Source: Polaribacter sp. SA4-10 (GTDB taxonomy: Bacteria; Bacteroidota; Bacteroidia; Flavobacteriales; Flavobacteriaceae). From it: a DNA stretch of 64,000 nt. A model generated the notes under the pieces. The model had not been told where the DNA came from, did no database searches, and worked only from the letters and a program-made list of their open reading frames with translations. Made by a program: the position numbers and the translations under genes. Shown here in pieces: positions 54,223-62,827 of this stretch; the first letter of the stretch is position 1, and each line of letters opens with the position of its first letter. The stretch lies in assembly GCF_002163835.1 (NCBI RefSeq), contig NZ_CP019331.1, forward strand, positions 744,001 through 808,000, written 5' to 3'.

Positions 54223-54254
54223 AAAAAACCTGAACAATAAATTTATTGTTCAGG
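54221..54254 (-). terminator. Terminator of the M36 protease gene
   Basis: On the minus strand ACCTGAACAATAA, loop, TTATTGTTCAGGT, then eight T. Perfect stem, 66 bases after the protease stop. Confidence 0.8.
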
Positions 54255-54319
54255 TCTAATTCATTTTAATCCTTTAATAATCTGTATCGATTATTTAGAA
54301 CTTGCTATTTAATAATATA

Positions 54320-57300
54320 CTAGTTAACAATTAATTTTTTAAACGTGACGCTATCATTACGCTGTATTTTTAGAATATAAAAACCATTAGCATATTGATC
54401 TAAATTAATATTAAATTTTTCAGTATTTTCTTTAACGTTCCATACATTAATTAGTTTACCATCTAAAGTTACCATTTCTACTTTAAAAGGTTGTCTAATA
54501 TTATCAGACCAAACAATACTTACTTTACCATGAGCAGGGTTTGGAATTAGAGAAACTTTTGACGTTAACAAGTCTTCAATATCATCTACCGCTAAAGCAT
54601 TACTATTAATAATTAACGAAGTAGCATAATCACCTGCTACAACTGCATTTCCAAATGAACTAGATTGCGCAGCTAAAGAATTCCTAGCTTTAACATCACT
54701 AAGTGCATAAGTAGGTGTACTACCAACCATTAAGTCATCAATCCACCATCCAGTTGCGCCTGTTCCACCATCTGAAGCGAAATGAAAACGTACAGCGGTA
54801 ACTCCTGCAGGTAAGTTTGCAATAGATTGAATATAACCTTTAGAAATCCCTCCAAACATAGCACCTACCATTTGCGTATTTTGGTCATCAGCAATGTCGT
54901 TGTATCCATTTTTTGTGAAATCATCTTTAGCAATCTTAGTCCATACAACACCATTGGTTGTATATTCTAAGTCACCACCATCGTAGCCTTCCTCTGTCGC
55001 GTATTTATGAAAGAACACTAATTCTTCATCTGCAACTGTTGCTTCATTTAAAGTAAATGTTAAATATTGTTCACTGAAAAAATCTGGATTTTTCACAAAC
55101 CAAGATTTATTTCCACCATAAGAGGACTCTGTATTTAAAGCCCATTTATCTTCCGCAGATCCTTCAAATACTCCTGCTCCTGAACTAGCAACACCGTCAC
55201 CACTTTCAGATTCCATTTCAAATAATGTACTTATTGTTGTAAATGGTGTCTCACTGGTTTTAATAGTTACAGTTTTAACAAATGAAGTACCACTTAGCAC
55301 ATCTCCAAAATTCCAAATTAATTCATTTGAAGCATTTGGCTCAACACCATCTGTTGCAGATACAAAAGTAAAATTATCTCCAGTTGGCAATTGGTTTACA
55401 ATAACAAGATCTGTTGCCATACCATCAGTAACCAAAACAGTAAATTCATATTGAATATTTTCTCCAGAAGCTATTAAATATGGAGCAGAATGTGTTACAG
55501 ATATAGTAGGAATAGTTGTACCTCCACAAGCAGGTGGAATTACAAAACTATCTCTTTCATCTCCTCTAACGTTTGTTCCGTAATTACCATCTTCTTGAAA
55601 ACCTAAACCTCTTTTAGCAAAACCTTTCCAAATTATTTTAGAATGCACACTTCCTCCACATTCATCATCAGATCCAAACAGCAAAGCATCGGCTGCTAAT
55701 ATAGCATCTCTTTTGTCTGCAAATGTTGCACTACCGGGTTGTATTTTTAAACCCTCTAATACTAAACGATTAAAAACATTATTTCCTCCTGAATGAGCTG
55801 CATCAGTAAGATCTATATTTAAACCAGTCTCCTTAATATCATCGTTAAATCCGTAAACGTCTACAAACTCCTGAAATACTTCATATAACATACTACACCA
55901 AACAAAACCGACTCCATGTGGAACAGAAATTTCAGGACCTGCTATACCTAAACCATTTACTGAACCTGCGTACGTATATTCATTTATGTTAGGATCTATA
56001 CTATAAGGCCTTGGTCTAATACCACTCGCTGTTGGATCTTTGTAGGTAACATAATTACCAATACCTCTTGATGGCAACACTCCATTAGGGTGCTTAGCAG
56101 TTGCATCATCTAAATCATTTGCTCTAAGTGTTGTATAAAGTCCCCAAAAATCAGACCAACCTTCACCACCTTTTTCATCGCCACTTAATGTTCCTAATCC
56201 TGTACCGCCTCTAACACTTAATCTTGTAGAAATACCATGCCCATATTCATGTGCAATAACGCCATTATCAAAAGAACCATCTCGTTTAGGAGGTACTGCA
56301 CTATCTAAAAATAATTTTCCCGAAATAGTTTCACCATTTTCATTTGCTGCCCTAATTGCTTCTCTTAATTCCTTACCATCAGCATACCCAATCATTACAG
56401 CTGGTATGTCTATTGAATAAGATGTAGTGTCAGATCCTCCCATTCCTGCGGGACCTGATCCAGGTACATTATTAATAACAATAGCTGCAATTGCACCACT
56501 TTCTTGTGCGCTTACCACTTTTTCTACAAAAGAACAAGACCCTCTATCTATTACTGCAATATTACCATTTACTTCAACTTGATTATCATATGGTAACCCT
56601 GTTCCTGAAGCTTCTGAAGCTCCACATCCTTCAGAACCTCCTGGTGTGCTTCCTGCACTATTACCTTCTACAATAACATAATTACCTACTCTTTCTTTAG
56701 CTAAATCAGTATCCGCTTGTGGACCTCCGGGAAAAGAACCTTGTACGGCTGCATATTGAATTCCTCCATCGACATTATAATCTTCATCATATGTATTTTG
56801 ATAAATATAAACCATGTCTGCTAAAACAGCAGGTGTCCATAGATACATTTGCATTTGACCATTAACGCCATCACTAAGCGTTAACATGTTCGCATTATTA
56901 GTACCTCCACCGTCTTGCGCTTGTGCTATAATACCGTCATTACCCTGACCTCCTCGATCTCCAATGTTTTCTTCAGGAAAACTATTAACTTCTTGAAAAT
57001 TTAGATTTTCTTCATTAAAACCAAATCCATAAAAAATATCATGCATCATGTTATTCATATAGAAAAGATTTACAATTGCCGCAGCTCTATTTGGAAATGC
57101 ATTGTCGGGAGTTCCTGGAGAATTAAATTCAGGTTCTTTGGTTAAATCCCAGACATAATCCCAAGTAGAAGCACCAGCGCCACCTGCAATTGTTGGAGGT
57201 GTTACACCTATTGGAGCTCCTCCTAATATTCCAGGAGAGGGATCGTAAAAAGAATACACATTATTCCCTTTAGTATCTTGAAATTCAGCACCTGTAGATT

Positions 57301-58237
57301 TAGTCCACCCATAAGGCGAAGCAACAGCATCACCAGCTTCTGATACGGACACCATAGTTTGTGTGCTTTCTCCATTAAAATCTACATCTATAGGTGATTC
57401 AGCAGGCAATGCTAACACCTTGAATTTATGATCTACTGCAACAGCTAACATAGACTCTTTTAAAGAACCAAATGTATTTTTGTTTTTTATAGCCTCAATT
57501 TTGTTTTCCGTCTCTAAAGCAGAATGTAGGTGTCTTTGTTGCTCATGCTGCTTGTGTAATTTAGATTCTGCCTCAGAGAAATCGTATTCTAGTCCTCCAA
57601 AAGAACAATGTAATACCAAATCTTGCTTGCTTATTATTTCGCCATTGGTTGCATCTACATAAACTAACCAATAATTTTGACGGTCTTTTGTATATAGTTG
57701 TGTCTCCCAAGTTAACTTAACTTTATCAGAATTTGTTTCATCTGATAAGTAAATTAAACGTGCTTTAAAATCGTCTGCAGCTATGTTCCCTTTTTCAAAC
57801 GTTATTTCTTGTTGAGGGTTATTAGAAACATCCTTTTTAACCAATGTACTATTGGAGTTAAAATCACCTAAATTAATCATCGCATTACGCAAGGCGCGTT
57901 CTGCGTTAATTGAAGGACTACTAGTATTAACATTCATTTTTTTAAATGAATCTACTATTGCCTTTTTACCATTAACAGCATAATTAAGGTTTAATACTGC
58001 TCCTTTAACACTAATACCATTTACTTGTTGCTCGGCATAAATTCTACGAATTTTAGTGTCTGGTTCTACAAAATCTCTGTTTATTTGGTATGATATTGAC
58101 TGGACTTGGCTCTTATTAGCCGAAGTTGATAAATGTTCTTGAATAAGTGTTTCTGCTGAAACATCTTTATTGGTTTGAGAAAAACCAAGCCAAGGAATAA
58201 AAAGTATTAATAAAATGCGGGGGAAATTTTTTTTCAT
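54320..58237 (-). CDS. Secreted M36 (fungalysin) metalloprotease with T9SS sorting domain
   Basis: About 1305 residues. Signal peptide to about LGFSQ. An FTP/PepSY-type propeptide follows (to about 215). The M36 catalytic domain has the zinc motif HEYGHGIST (His663, Glu664, His667) and the third ligand in GGEGWSDFWGLY; a PA domain (EGCGASEASG to VMIGYADGKELREAI) is inserted before it. After it come a DUF11-like repeat (NIQYEFTVLVTDG), a beta-rich MAM-like domain (VFFHKYATEEGYDGGDLEYT) and a C-terminal type A sorting domain (SLIPNPAHGKV to YILKIQRNDSVTFKKLIVN). It should be secreted by T9SS to the surface. I start at 58237, because the -7 box at 58285 lies inside any longer frame. Confidence 0.93.
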   Translation of the reverse strand: MKKNFPRILLILFIPWLGFSQTNKDVSAETLIQEHLSTSANKSQVQSISYQINRDFVEPDTKIRRIYAEQQVNGISVKGAVLNLNYAVNGKKAIVDSFKKMNVNTSSPSINAERALRNAMINLGDFNSNSTLVKKDVSNNPQQEITFEKGNIAADDFKARLIYLSDETNSDKVKLTWETQLYTKDRQNYWLVYVDATNGEIISKQDLVLHCSFGGLEYDFSEAESKLHKQHEQQRHLHSALETENKIEAIKNKNTFGSLKESMLAVAVDHKFKVLALPAESPIDVDFNGESTQTMVSVSEAGDAVASPYGWTKSTGAEFQDTKGNNVYSFYDPSPGILGGAPIGVTPPTIAGGAGASTWDYVWDLTKEPEFNSPGTPDNAFPNRAAAIVNLFYMNNMMHDIFYGFGFNEENLNFQEVNSFPEENIGDRGGQGNDGIIAQAQDGGGTNNANMLTLSDGVNGQMQMYLWTPAVLADMVYIYQNTYDEDYNVDGGIQYAAVQGSFPGGPQADTDLAKERVGNYVIVEGNSAGSTPGGSEGCGASEASGTGLPYDNQVEVNGNIAVIDRGSCSFVEKVVSAQESGAIAAIVINNVPGSGPAGMGGSDTTSYSIDIPAVMIGYADGKELREAIRAANENGETISGKLFLDSAVPPKRDGSFDNGVIAHEYGHGISTRLSVRGGTGLGTLSGDEKGGEGWSDFWGLYTTLRANDLDDATAKHPNGVLPSRGIGNYVTYKDPTASGIRPRPYSIDPNINEYTYAGSVNGLGIAGPEISVPHGVGFVWCSMLYEVFQEFVDVYGFNDDIKETGLNIDLTDAAHSGGNNVFNRLVLEGLKIQPGSATFADKRDAILAADALLFGSDDECGGSVHSKIIWKGFAKRGLGFQEDGNYGTNVRGDERDSFVIPPACGGTTIPTISVTHSAPYLIASGENIQYEFTVLVTDGMATDLVIVNQLPTGDNFTFVSATDGVEPNASNELIWNFGDVLSGTSFVKTVTIKTSETPFTTISTLFEMESESGDGVASSGAGVFEGSAEDKWALNTESSYGGNKSWFVKNPDFFSEQYLTFTLNEATVADEELVFFHKYATEEGYDGGDLEYTTNGVVWTKIAKDDFTKNGYNDIADDQNTQMVGAMFGGISKGYIQSIANLPAGVTAVRFHFASDGGTGATGWWIDDLMVGSTPTYALSDVKARNSLAAQSSSFGNAVVAGDYATSLIINSNALAVDDIEDLLTSKVSLIPNPAHGKVSIVWSDNIRQPFKVEMVTLDGKLINVWNVKENTEKFNINLDQYANGFYILKIQRNDSVTFKKLIVN

Positions 58238-58284
58238 AATTAAAAATTTGATTAAGTTAAAACATGGTTTATGTTTTATATTTC

Positions 58285-58292
58285 CAAAGATA
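58285..58292 (-). promoter_or_regulatory. -7 box of the M36 protease gene
   Basis: TATCTTTG on the minus strand, an exact TAnnTTTG, 47 bases before the chosen ATG; a TTG occurs 23 bases upstream. Confidence 0.5.
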
Positions 58293-58321
58293 TACATTTA
58301 ACTACAACATCGATACAACAA

Positions 58322-58403
58322 AATGTGGTTTAATTTGATTTTTAATGTTTTAGAACACAACATAAGTACTACAGAATGTGGTTTAACTTAATTTTTTATG
58401 TTT
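58322..58403. repeat. Two direct repeats upstream of the protease promoter
   Basis: 58322-58350 (AATGTGGTTTAATTTGATTT...) and 58375-58403 (AATGTGGTTTAACTTAATTT...) agree at 26 of 29 positions, 53 bp apart (about five helical turns). A shorter relative, CATGGTTTATGTTTTA, starts at 58263. Their place just upstream of the -7/-33 region suggests a regulator site. Confidence 0.55.
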
Positions 58404-58764
58404 GTAAAACTTATTACAATGGATTAAAAAGTTAGTTTTTTTTTTCAGAAGTGCGGGTTCTATTCTCCATTTATGTGCCAAAGAGAAACCTCAGCTATTA
58501 TGAACTGCCACCAAAACTTAGACACTATTTGAGCGTGTTTTTACGAAAAGTAATGAAGCAATACTTCTAGATGCGCTAAAGGAACTTGAGTTTATCAAAA
58601 AATCGGCATATAAATCAACAAAAGCCTCCCTCTTTTTATTTCTCAGAGTTCTTAACAGGATAGACTATAGATTTCTTAATTTGAAATTATTCTTACCTAA
58701 GGCAATAATCGTATGAAAGCGCGACCTTTATCCTAGATGCTTTAAGGAAAAGGAAACGCCTAAA
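58404..58764. other. Gene-free spacer between the protease promoter and the 58765 gene
   Basis: No convincing frame. 58501-58525 (TGAACTGCCACCAAAACTTA, then GACAC) looks like an insertion-sequence terminal repeat, but no transposase or second end is nearby. Confidence 0.35.
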
Positions 58765-59046
58765 TTATAGATCTTCTTTAAATGCTGATGGTAAAATATC
58801 TGGAATTAATTTTATTAAAATTGGTAATAAAAGTGCACCTCCAGGCAACATAAAAACTGCAAAAGCGGGTATTGCTTTGCTAATATCTAACAATTGAATT
58901 TTAATTTTCTTTTTCTCTTCTTCTGTTAGATGAGAATGTGTTGATTTTTTTATTAAATAAACGGCTTCTTTGCTTTGTTTTAATTCTTGAGCTAATCTTA
59001 ACTTATTTTTAAGCAGCAGCGTTTTTATTTCCTCTACCGAAGTCAT
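58765..59046 (-). CDS. Small LETM1-like conserved protein
   Basis: Protein of 93 residues. A basic helical first half (LLKNKLRLAQELKQSKEAVY) is followed by LLDISKAIPAFAVFMLPGGALLLPILIKLIPDILPSAF, which resembles the hydrophobic membrane-near motif of LETM1 proteins. It may be a one- or two-helix membrane protein. Its ATG shares one base with the proline dehydrogenase stop codon, so it is cotranslated with that enzyme. Role unknown. Confidence 0.6.
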   Translation of the reverse strand: MTSVEEIKTLLLKNKLRLAQELKQSKEAVYLIKKSTHSHLTEEEKKKIKIQLLDISKAIPAFAVFMLPGGALLLPILIKLIPDILPSAFKEDL

Positions 59047-60206
59047 TATATTTTTCTACGTTTACGCTCCGTTTTTATTAAATTTAACTCTCTACTTGTT
59101 TGTCCTGCTACAGATGTGTTCTCTTCTGCTCTTCTAATTAAATACGGCATTACATCTCTTACAGGACCAAATGGCAAATATTTTGCTACATTATAACCTT
59201 CACTTGCCAAATTGTAACTTATATGATCACTCATGCCAAATAACTGACCAAACCAAAGATTACTATTGTCTTTTTTTATATCGTATTTTTTTGCCAGTTC
59301 CATCACTAAATAAGAACTATCTTCGTTGTGTGTGCCAACAAACAATGCCATTTTAGGATTTTCCATCATATATCTTGTAGCAGTATCGTAATTTTTGTCT
59401 GTTGCCTCTTTGTTTTCACAAATAGGAGAAGGATACCCTTTTTCTTTAGCTCTAGCTCTTTCTTTTTCCATATAAGCGCCCCTAACAAGTTTCATACCGA
59501 TATGAAATCCTTTTACTTTTGCTTTTTCATGCAACGTTTTTAGATACTCCATTCTGTCATGTCTGTACATTTGAAGCGTGTTAAAAACAATGGCTTTTTC
59601 TTTATTATACGTTTCCATTAACTCTTCAATCAACACATCCGCAGATAGTTGCATCCAGCTTTCTTCTCCATCAATTAATAAAGGAACATCTTTTTCTACA
59701 GCTACTTGACAAACTTTATGATAGCGTGCAACTAATCTTTTCCACTCTGCTTGCTCATCATCCGTTAATGATTTTCCTGCGGATACTTTTTCGTACAAAG
59801 CAAATCGCCCAAATCCTGTTGGTTTAAAAACAGCAAACGGAATTGATTTTTTTTCTTCACAAAAGTTAAGAATTTTTAAAACCTTTTCTAAAGCACCATC
59901 AAAACTAACTTCTTGATCTTTACCTTCTACAGAGTAATCTAAAACAGCATGAACGTTTTTTGTAAACATTTTATCTATTATTGGCAAACAGTCCTCTTCA
60001 TTAACTCCTCCACAAAAATGATCGAAAACGGTAGATCTAATTAAACCTTCTACGGGCAAATGCGCTTTTAAAGCAAAATTTGTAACTGCAGCACCAATTC
60101 TTACCATTGGTTGGTTTTGTATCATTCTAAATAAAAAATAAGCACGTTCTAGTTCTGAGTCAGATTTTAAAGAAAACGCTATTTCTGTGTTATCAAAAAG
60201 GTTCAT
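59046..60206 (-). CDS. Proline dehydrogenase (stand-alone PRODH)
   Basis: Protein of 386 residues, FAD-dependent beta/alpha barrel. Landmarks are KPTGFGRFALYEKVS, VPLLIDGEESWMQ, VFNTLQMYRHDRMEYL, GMKLVRGAYMEKERARA (catalytic Arg/Lys region), FVGTHNEDS and a C-terminal LPFGPVRDVMPYLIRRAEEN with the substrate-binding RR. It converts proline to pyrroline-5-carboxylate. No P5C dehydrogenase domain is fused. A clear promoter (TTG-N20-TATCTTTG) lies upstream. Divergent from aroB. Confidence 0.92.
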   Translation of the reverse strand: MNLFDNTEIAFSLKSDSELERAYFLFRMIQNQPMVRIGAAVTNFALKAHLPVEGLIRSTVFDHFCGGVNEEDCLPIIDKMFTKNVHAVLDYSVEGKDQEVSFDGALEKVLKILNFCEEKKSIPFAVFKPTGFGRFALYEKVSAGKSLTDDEQAEWKRLVARYHKVCQVAVEKDVPLLIDGEESWMQLSADVLIEELMETYNKEKAIVFNTLQMYRHDRMEYLKTLHEKAKVKGFHIGMKLVRGAYMEKERARAKEKGYPSPICENKEATDKNYDTATRYMMENPKMALFVGTHNEDSSYLVMELAKKYDIKKDNSNLWFGQLFGMSDHISYNLASEGYNVAKYLPFGPVRDVMPYLIRRAEENTSVAGQTSRELNLIKTERKRRKI

Positions 60207-60226
60207 AATTTAAATTTTAATTAAAA

Positions 60227-60257
60227 CAAAGATATGTATAGACTCGTAATTATTCAA
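60227..60257 (-). promoter_or_regulatory. Promoter of the proline dehydrogenase operon
   Basis: On the minus strand TTG (60255-60257), 20 bases, then TATCTTTG (60227-60234), an excellent fit to the Bacteroidota consensus, ending 20 bases before the ATG. Confidence 0.65.
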
Positions 60258-60294
60258 TTTTTTCTTTTTAATTTGCAACTAAATATTTTTTTAG

Positions 60295-61353
60295 ATGAAA
60301 TCTATTCAAGCAGCAACGTATCCTGTTCTTTTTCAAGAGAATGCCTATTCAAAACTTTCTAACTTAATAGCCAGTAAAAGCTATTCTTCACTCTTTATTT
60401 TGGTTGATGAGAATACTTTTGAGCATTGTTACCCTAAATTTATTCCAAATTTAGCTACAGACATTCGTATTGAAGTGATTGAAATTGAAGCCGGTGAAGT
60501 AAATAAAAACATAGAAACCTGTATTGGAGTTTGGAATGCTATTACAGAGTTAGGTGGCGATAGAAAAAGTTTATTAATTACTTTAGGTGGTGGCGTTATT
60601 ACAGATTTAGGTGGCTTTGTTGCTTCTACTTTTAAACGTGGAATTGATTTTGTAAATATTCCAACTACTTTATTAAGTATTGTTGACGCTTCTGTTGGTG
60701 GAAAAACAGGTATTGATTTAGGCGTCTTAAAAAACCAAATTGGTTTATTTTCTAATCCTGAAATGGTACTTATTGATACTAATTATTTAGAGACTGTTAC
60801 AGCCAGAGAAATTAAATCTGGAATGGCCGAAATAATTAAATACGGAGTGACCTATGATGTTACTCTCTTTAACGAGATAAAAGACAATAAAAATTTAAAT
60901 ATCAATGATTTAATACATAGGTCTATTGAAATAAAAAACGAAGTTGTTTTAAAAGATCCTAAAGAACAAAACTTACGAAAAATATTAAATTTTGGTCATA
61001 CAATTGGGCATGCTATTGAGTCTTTTTATTTAGAATCTAACACAAAAGAAAACCTAACTCATGGTGAAGCAATTGCTATTGGAATGGTTTGTGAAAGTTA
61101 TATTTCTTCTAAACTTTTAAACTTTCCAGAAGATAAATTAAACATTTTAAAAGAGACTATTTTATCTATTTACGATAGAACAATACTTGATAAAAATGAT
61201 TTTTCTTCTATTATGGATCTACTTAAACATGATAAGAAAAATGTTAATGGACAAGTAAACTTTGTGCTTCTTACTGATTTTGAAAATCATAAATTAGACT
61301 GTAAAGTAAGCGAAGAATTAATTGTAGATAGTTTATATTTTTATAATAAATAG
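60295..61353 (+). CDS. aroB: 3-dehydroquinate synthase
   Basis: Protein of 352 residues. NAD- and substrate-binding motifs are intact: LGGGVITDLGGFVASTFKRGI, PTTLLSIVDASVGGKTGIDL, SGMAEIIKYG, LNFGHTIGHAIES (zinc His) and LTHGEAIAIGM (zinc His). It forms dehydroquinate from DAHP, step 2 of the shikimate pathway. The ATG at 60295 follows directly on an AT-rich promoter region with TTAATTTG. Single gene. Confidence 0.97.
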   Translation: MKSIQAATYPVLFQENAYSKLSNLIASKSYSSLFILVDENTFEHCYPKFIPNLATDIRIEVIEIEAGEVNKNIETCIGVWNAITELGGDRKSLLITLGGGVITDLGGFVASTFKRGIDFVNIPTTLLSIVDASVGGKTGIDLGVLKNQIGLFSNPEMVLIDTNYLETVTAREIKSGMAEIIKYGVTYDVTLFNEIKDNKNLNINDLIHRSIEIKNEVVLKDPKEQNLRKILNFGHTIGHAIESFYLESNTKENLTHGEAIAIGMVCESYISSKLLNFPEDKLNILKETILSIYDRTILDKNDFSSIMDLLKHDKKNVNGQVNFVLLTDFENHKLDCKVSEELIVDSLYFYNK

Positions 61354-61398
61354 CATTAAAGAGAACACTATATTAGTACGAAACCTTTATATACAAAG

Positions 61399-61430
61399 AA
61401 AAATCCTTTTCAAAATTGAAAAGGATTTTT
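61399..61430. terminator. Bidirectional terminator between aroB and the cold-shock gene
   Basis: AAAAATCCTTTTCAA and TTGAAAAGGATTTTT form a perfect inverted repeat flanked by A and T runs, 46 bases after aroB and 20 before the end of the convergent gene. Confidence 0.75.
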
Positions 61431-61449
61431 CTTATATGTTTAATTAAAT

Positions 61450-61908
61450 TTAAGCTTTAATTTGCTTTACTTTTACAGCATTCATACCGCGCATTCCTTT
61501 TTCTAATTCAAAAGAAACTTTGTCGTTTTCAGCAATTTCATCTATTAACCCACTTACGTGTGTAAAATACTTTTCATTACTTAACGTGTCTATAATAAAA
61601 CCAAAACCCTTAGAAGTATCAAAAAAGGATACTTTACCTTTTCTAACAGGATCTTCCTCTGGCAAGTCCTCTTTTTTAGTCACAGAAATCATAATATCTT
61701 CCAACTCAACTTCTACTTTTAAATCTGGATCTGGTGGAGTATCTGTTAAGTTTCCATTATGATCTACATAAGCAAACTGTATACCAGTTGACCCATGTTC
61801 ATCTTTGGTCGCTTTTCTAGCGTCCATTTTCTTTTGCTTATCTAAACGCTTTTTTAAACGTTTTTTTTCTTTTTCACTTTTACTAAATGTTTGTTGCGAC
61901 TTTGCCAT
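61450..61908 (-). CDS. Cold-shock-domain protein with basic N-terminal extension
   Basis: Protein of 152 residues. The last ~65 residues are a cold-shock domain: RKGKVSFFDTSKGFGFIIDTL (RNP1-like KGFGFI), then EKYFTHVSGL (RNP2-like) and VSFELEKGMRGMNAVKVKQI. The first ~35 residues are extremely Lys-rich (SEKEKKRLKKRLDKQKKMDA), and a middle acidic linker follows. It should bind RNA. Such extended forms are common in Bacteroidota. Single gene. Confidence 0.9.
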   Translation of the reverse strand: MAKSQQTFSKSEKEKKRLKKRLDKQKKMDARKATKDEHGSTGIQFAYVDHNGNLTDTPPDPDLKVEVELEDIMISVTKKEDLPEEDPVRKGKVSFFDTSKGFGFIIDTLSNEKYFTHVSGLIDEIAENDKVSFELEKGMRGMNAVKVKQIKA

Positions 61909-62113
61909 TAAAAATATAAGAGTTTTAAATTATTGTTTCTGATAAGAAAAAATACTTAACTGGAAATTCAAAATTAAACTAACGCTAACTAGTGTAATGA
62001 CTGGAGTGTATTCTGTCTTATCGTGCAAATATACTATTTATTAGGGAATTATTATTAAAATGTTTTCGTATTGATGTTAAAATTATATTAAAAAAAGTAA
62101 AACTATTATACAT

Positions 62114-62130
62114 TAATAGTAATACTATTA
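62114..62130. promoter_or_regulatory. Perfect palindrome, probable TetR operator
   Basis: TAATAGTA-A-TACTATTA is a perfect 8+1+8 palindrome. It overlaps by two bases the -7 box TATATTTG (62129-62136). A third half-site ACTATTA lies at 62102-62108. The place is right for autorepression of the tetR-ABC exporter operon. Confidence 0.65.
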
Positions 62131-62136
62131 TATTTG
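62129..62136 (+). promoter_or_regulatory. -7 box of the tetR-exporter operon
   Basis: TATATTTG matches TAnnTTTG exactly, 17 bases before the tetR-like ATG at 62154. The upstream half is covered by the palindrome. Confidence 0.6.
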
Positions 62137-62153
62137 CAGTAAATAAAACAAAT

Positions 62154-62825
62154 ATGAAGAATTTATTATCTGTATTAAAAATCTCTGTATCAGATAAAAT
62201 TTTTATCAAAGATCCAGAAACCTCTAAATTAGGAAAAAGGATAATAGAGGATAGTATTTTATTAATTAATGAAATTGGATTCGAAAACTTTACATTTAAA
62301 AAATTAGGTCTCAAAATTAGTTCTAATGAAAGTTCTATTTATAGATATTTTGAAAGTAAACATAAACTACTACTCTACTTATCTTCATGGTATTGGGCTT
62401 GGATAGAATATCAATTAGTTATAGAAACATATAGTATTTTAGATGTAAATGAAAAATTAGAAAGAGCAATAACAGTGGTTACTAGAACGGTAGAAGAAGA
62501 CAGTAATTTTTCACATATCAATGAAACCATCTTATATAGAATTATTGTAAATGAAAGCTCAAAATCTTTTTTAACAAAAGAAGTTGACATAGAAAATAAA
62601 GAAGGATACTTTGAAGTATACAAAAGAATAATATGTAGAGTTAGTGATATGATTTTAAGTGTTGATAAAGAATATTCTTTTGCCTTAAGTTTAGCAAGTA
62701 CCGTTATTGAAGGTGCATTACACCAGCATTATTTAAGAGAACACTTTCCATTAATTAGTAACTGTAAAACAGAACAAGCACCTACCAATTTTTTTATTCA
62801 AATAGTTAAAAGCACGCTCAAATAA
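62154..62825 (+). CDS. TetR-family transcriptional regulator
   Basis: Protein of 223 residues. Residues ~25-75 hold a TetR-type helix-turn-helix: GKRIIEDSILLINEIGFENFTFKKLGLKISSNESSIYRYFESKHKLLLYL. The unusual first ~24 residues precede it. The C-terminal ligand domain is not assignable. It ends two bases before the ABC exporter gene, so the two are an operon, and the palindrome at 62114 is the likely operator. Confidence 0.88.
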   Translation: MKNLLSVLKISVSDKIFIKDPETSKLGKRIIEDSILLINEIGFENFTFKKLGLKISSNESSIYRYFESKHKLLLYLSSWYWAWIEYQLVIETYSILDVNEKLERAITVVTRTVEEDSNFSHINETILYRIIVNESSKSFLTKEVDIENKEGYFEVYKRIICRVSDMILSVDKEYSFALSLASTVIEGALHQHYLREHFPLISNCKTEQAPTNFFIQIVKSTLK

Positions 62826-62827
62826 AT

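Noticed and set aside
58238..58297. Longer M36 protease starting at 58297
   Set aside because: The upstream codons contain the exact -7 promoter box and precede a normal signal peptide; translation there would bury the signal peptide.
58501..58525. TGAACTGCCACCAAAACTTA-type sequence as an IS end
   Set aside because: No second end, transposase or relic of one adjoins it, so it is only mentioned in the spacer entry.
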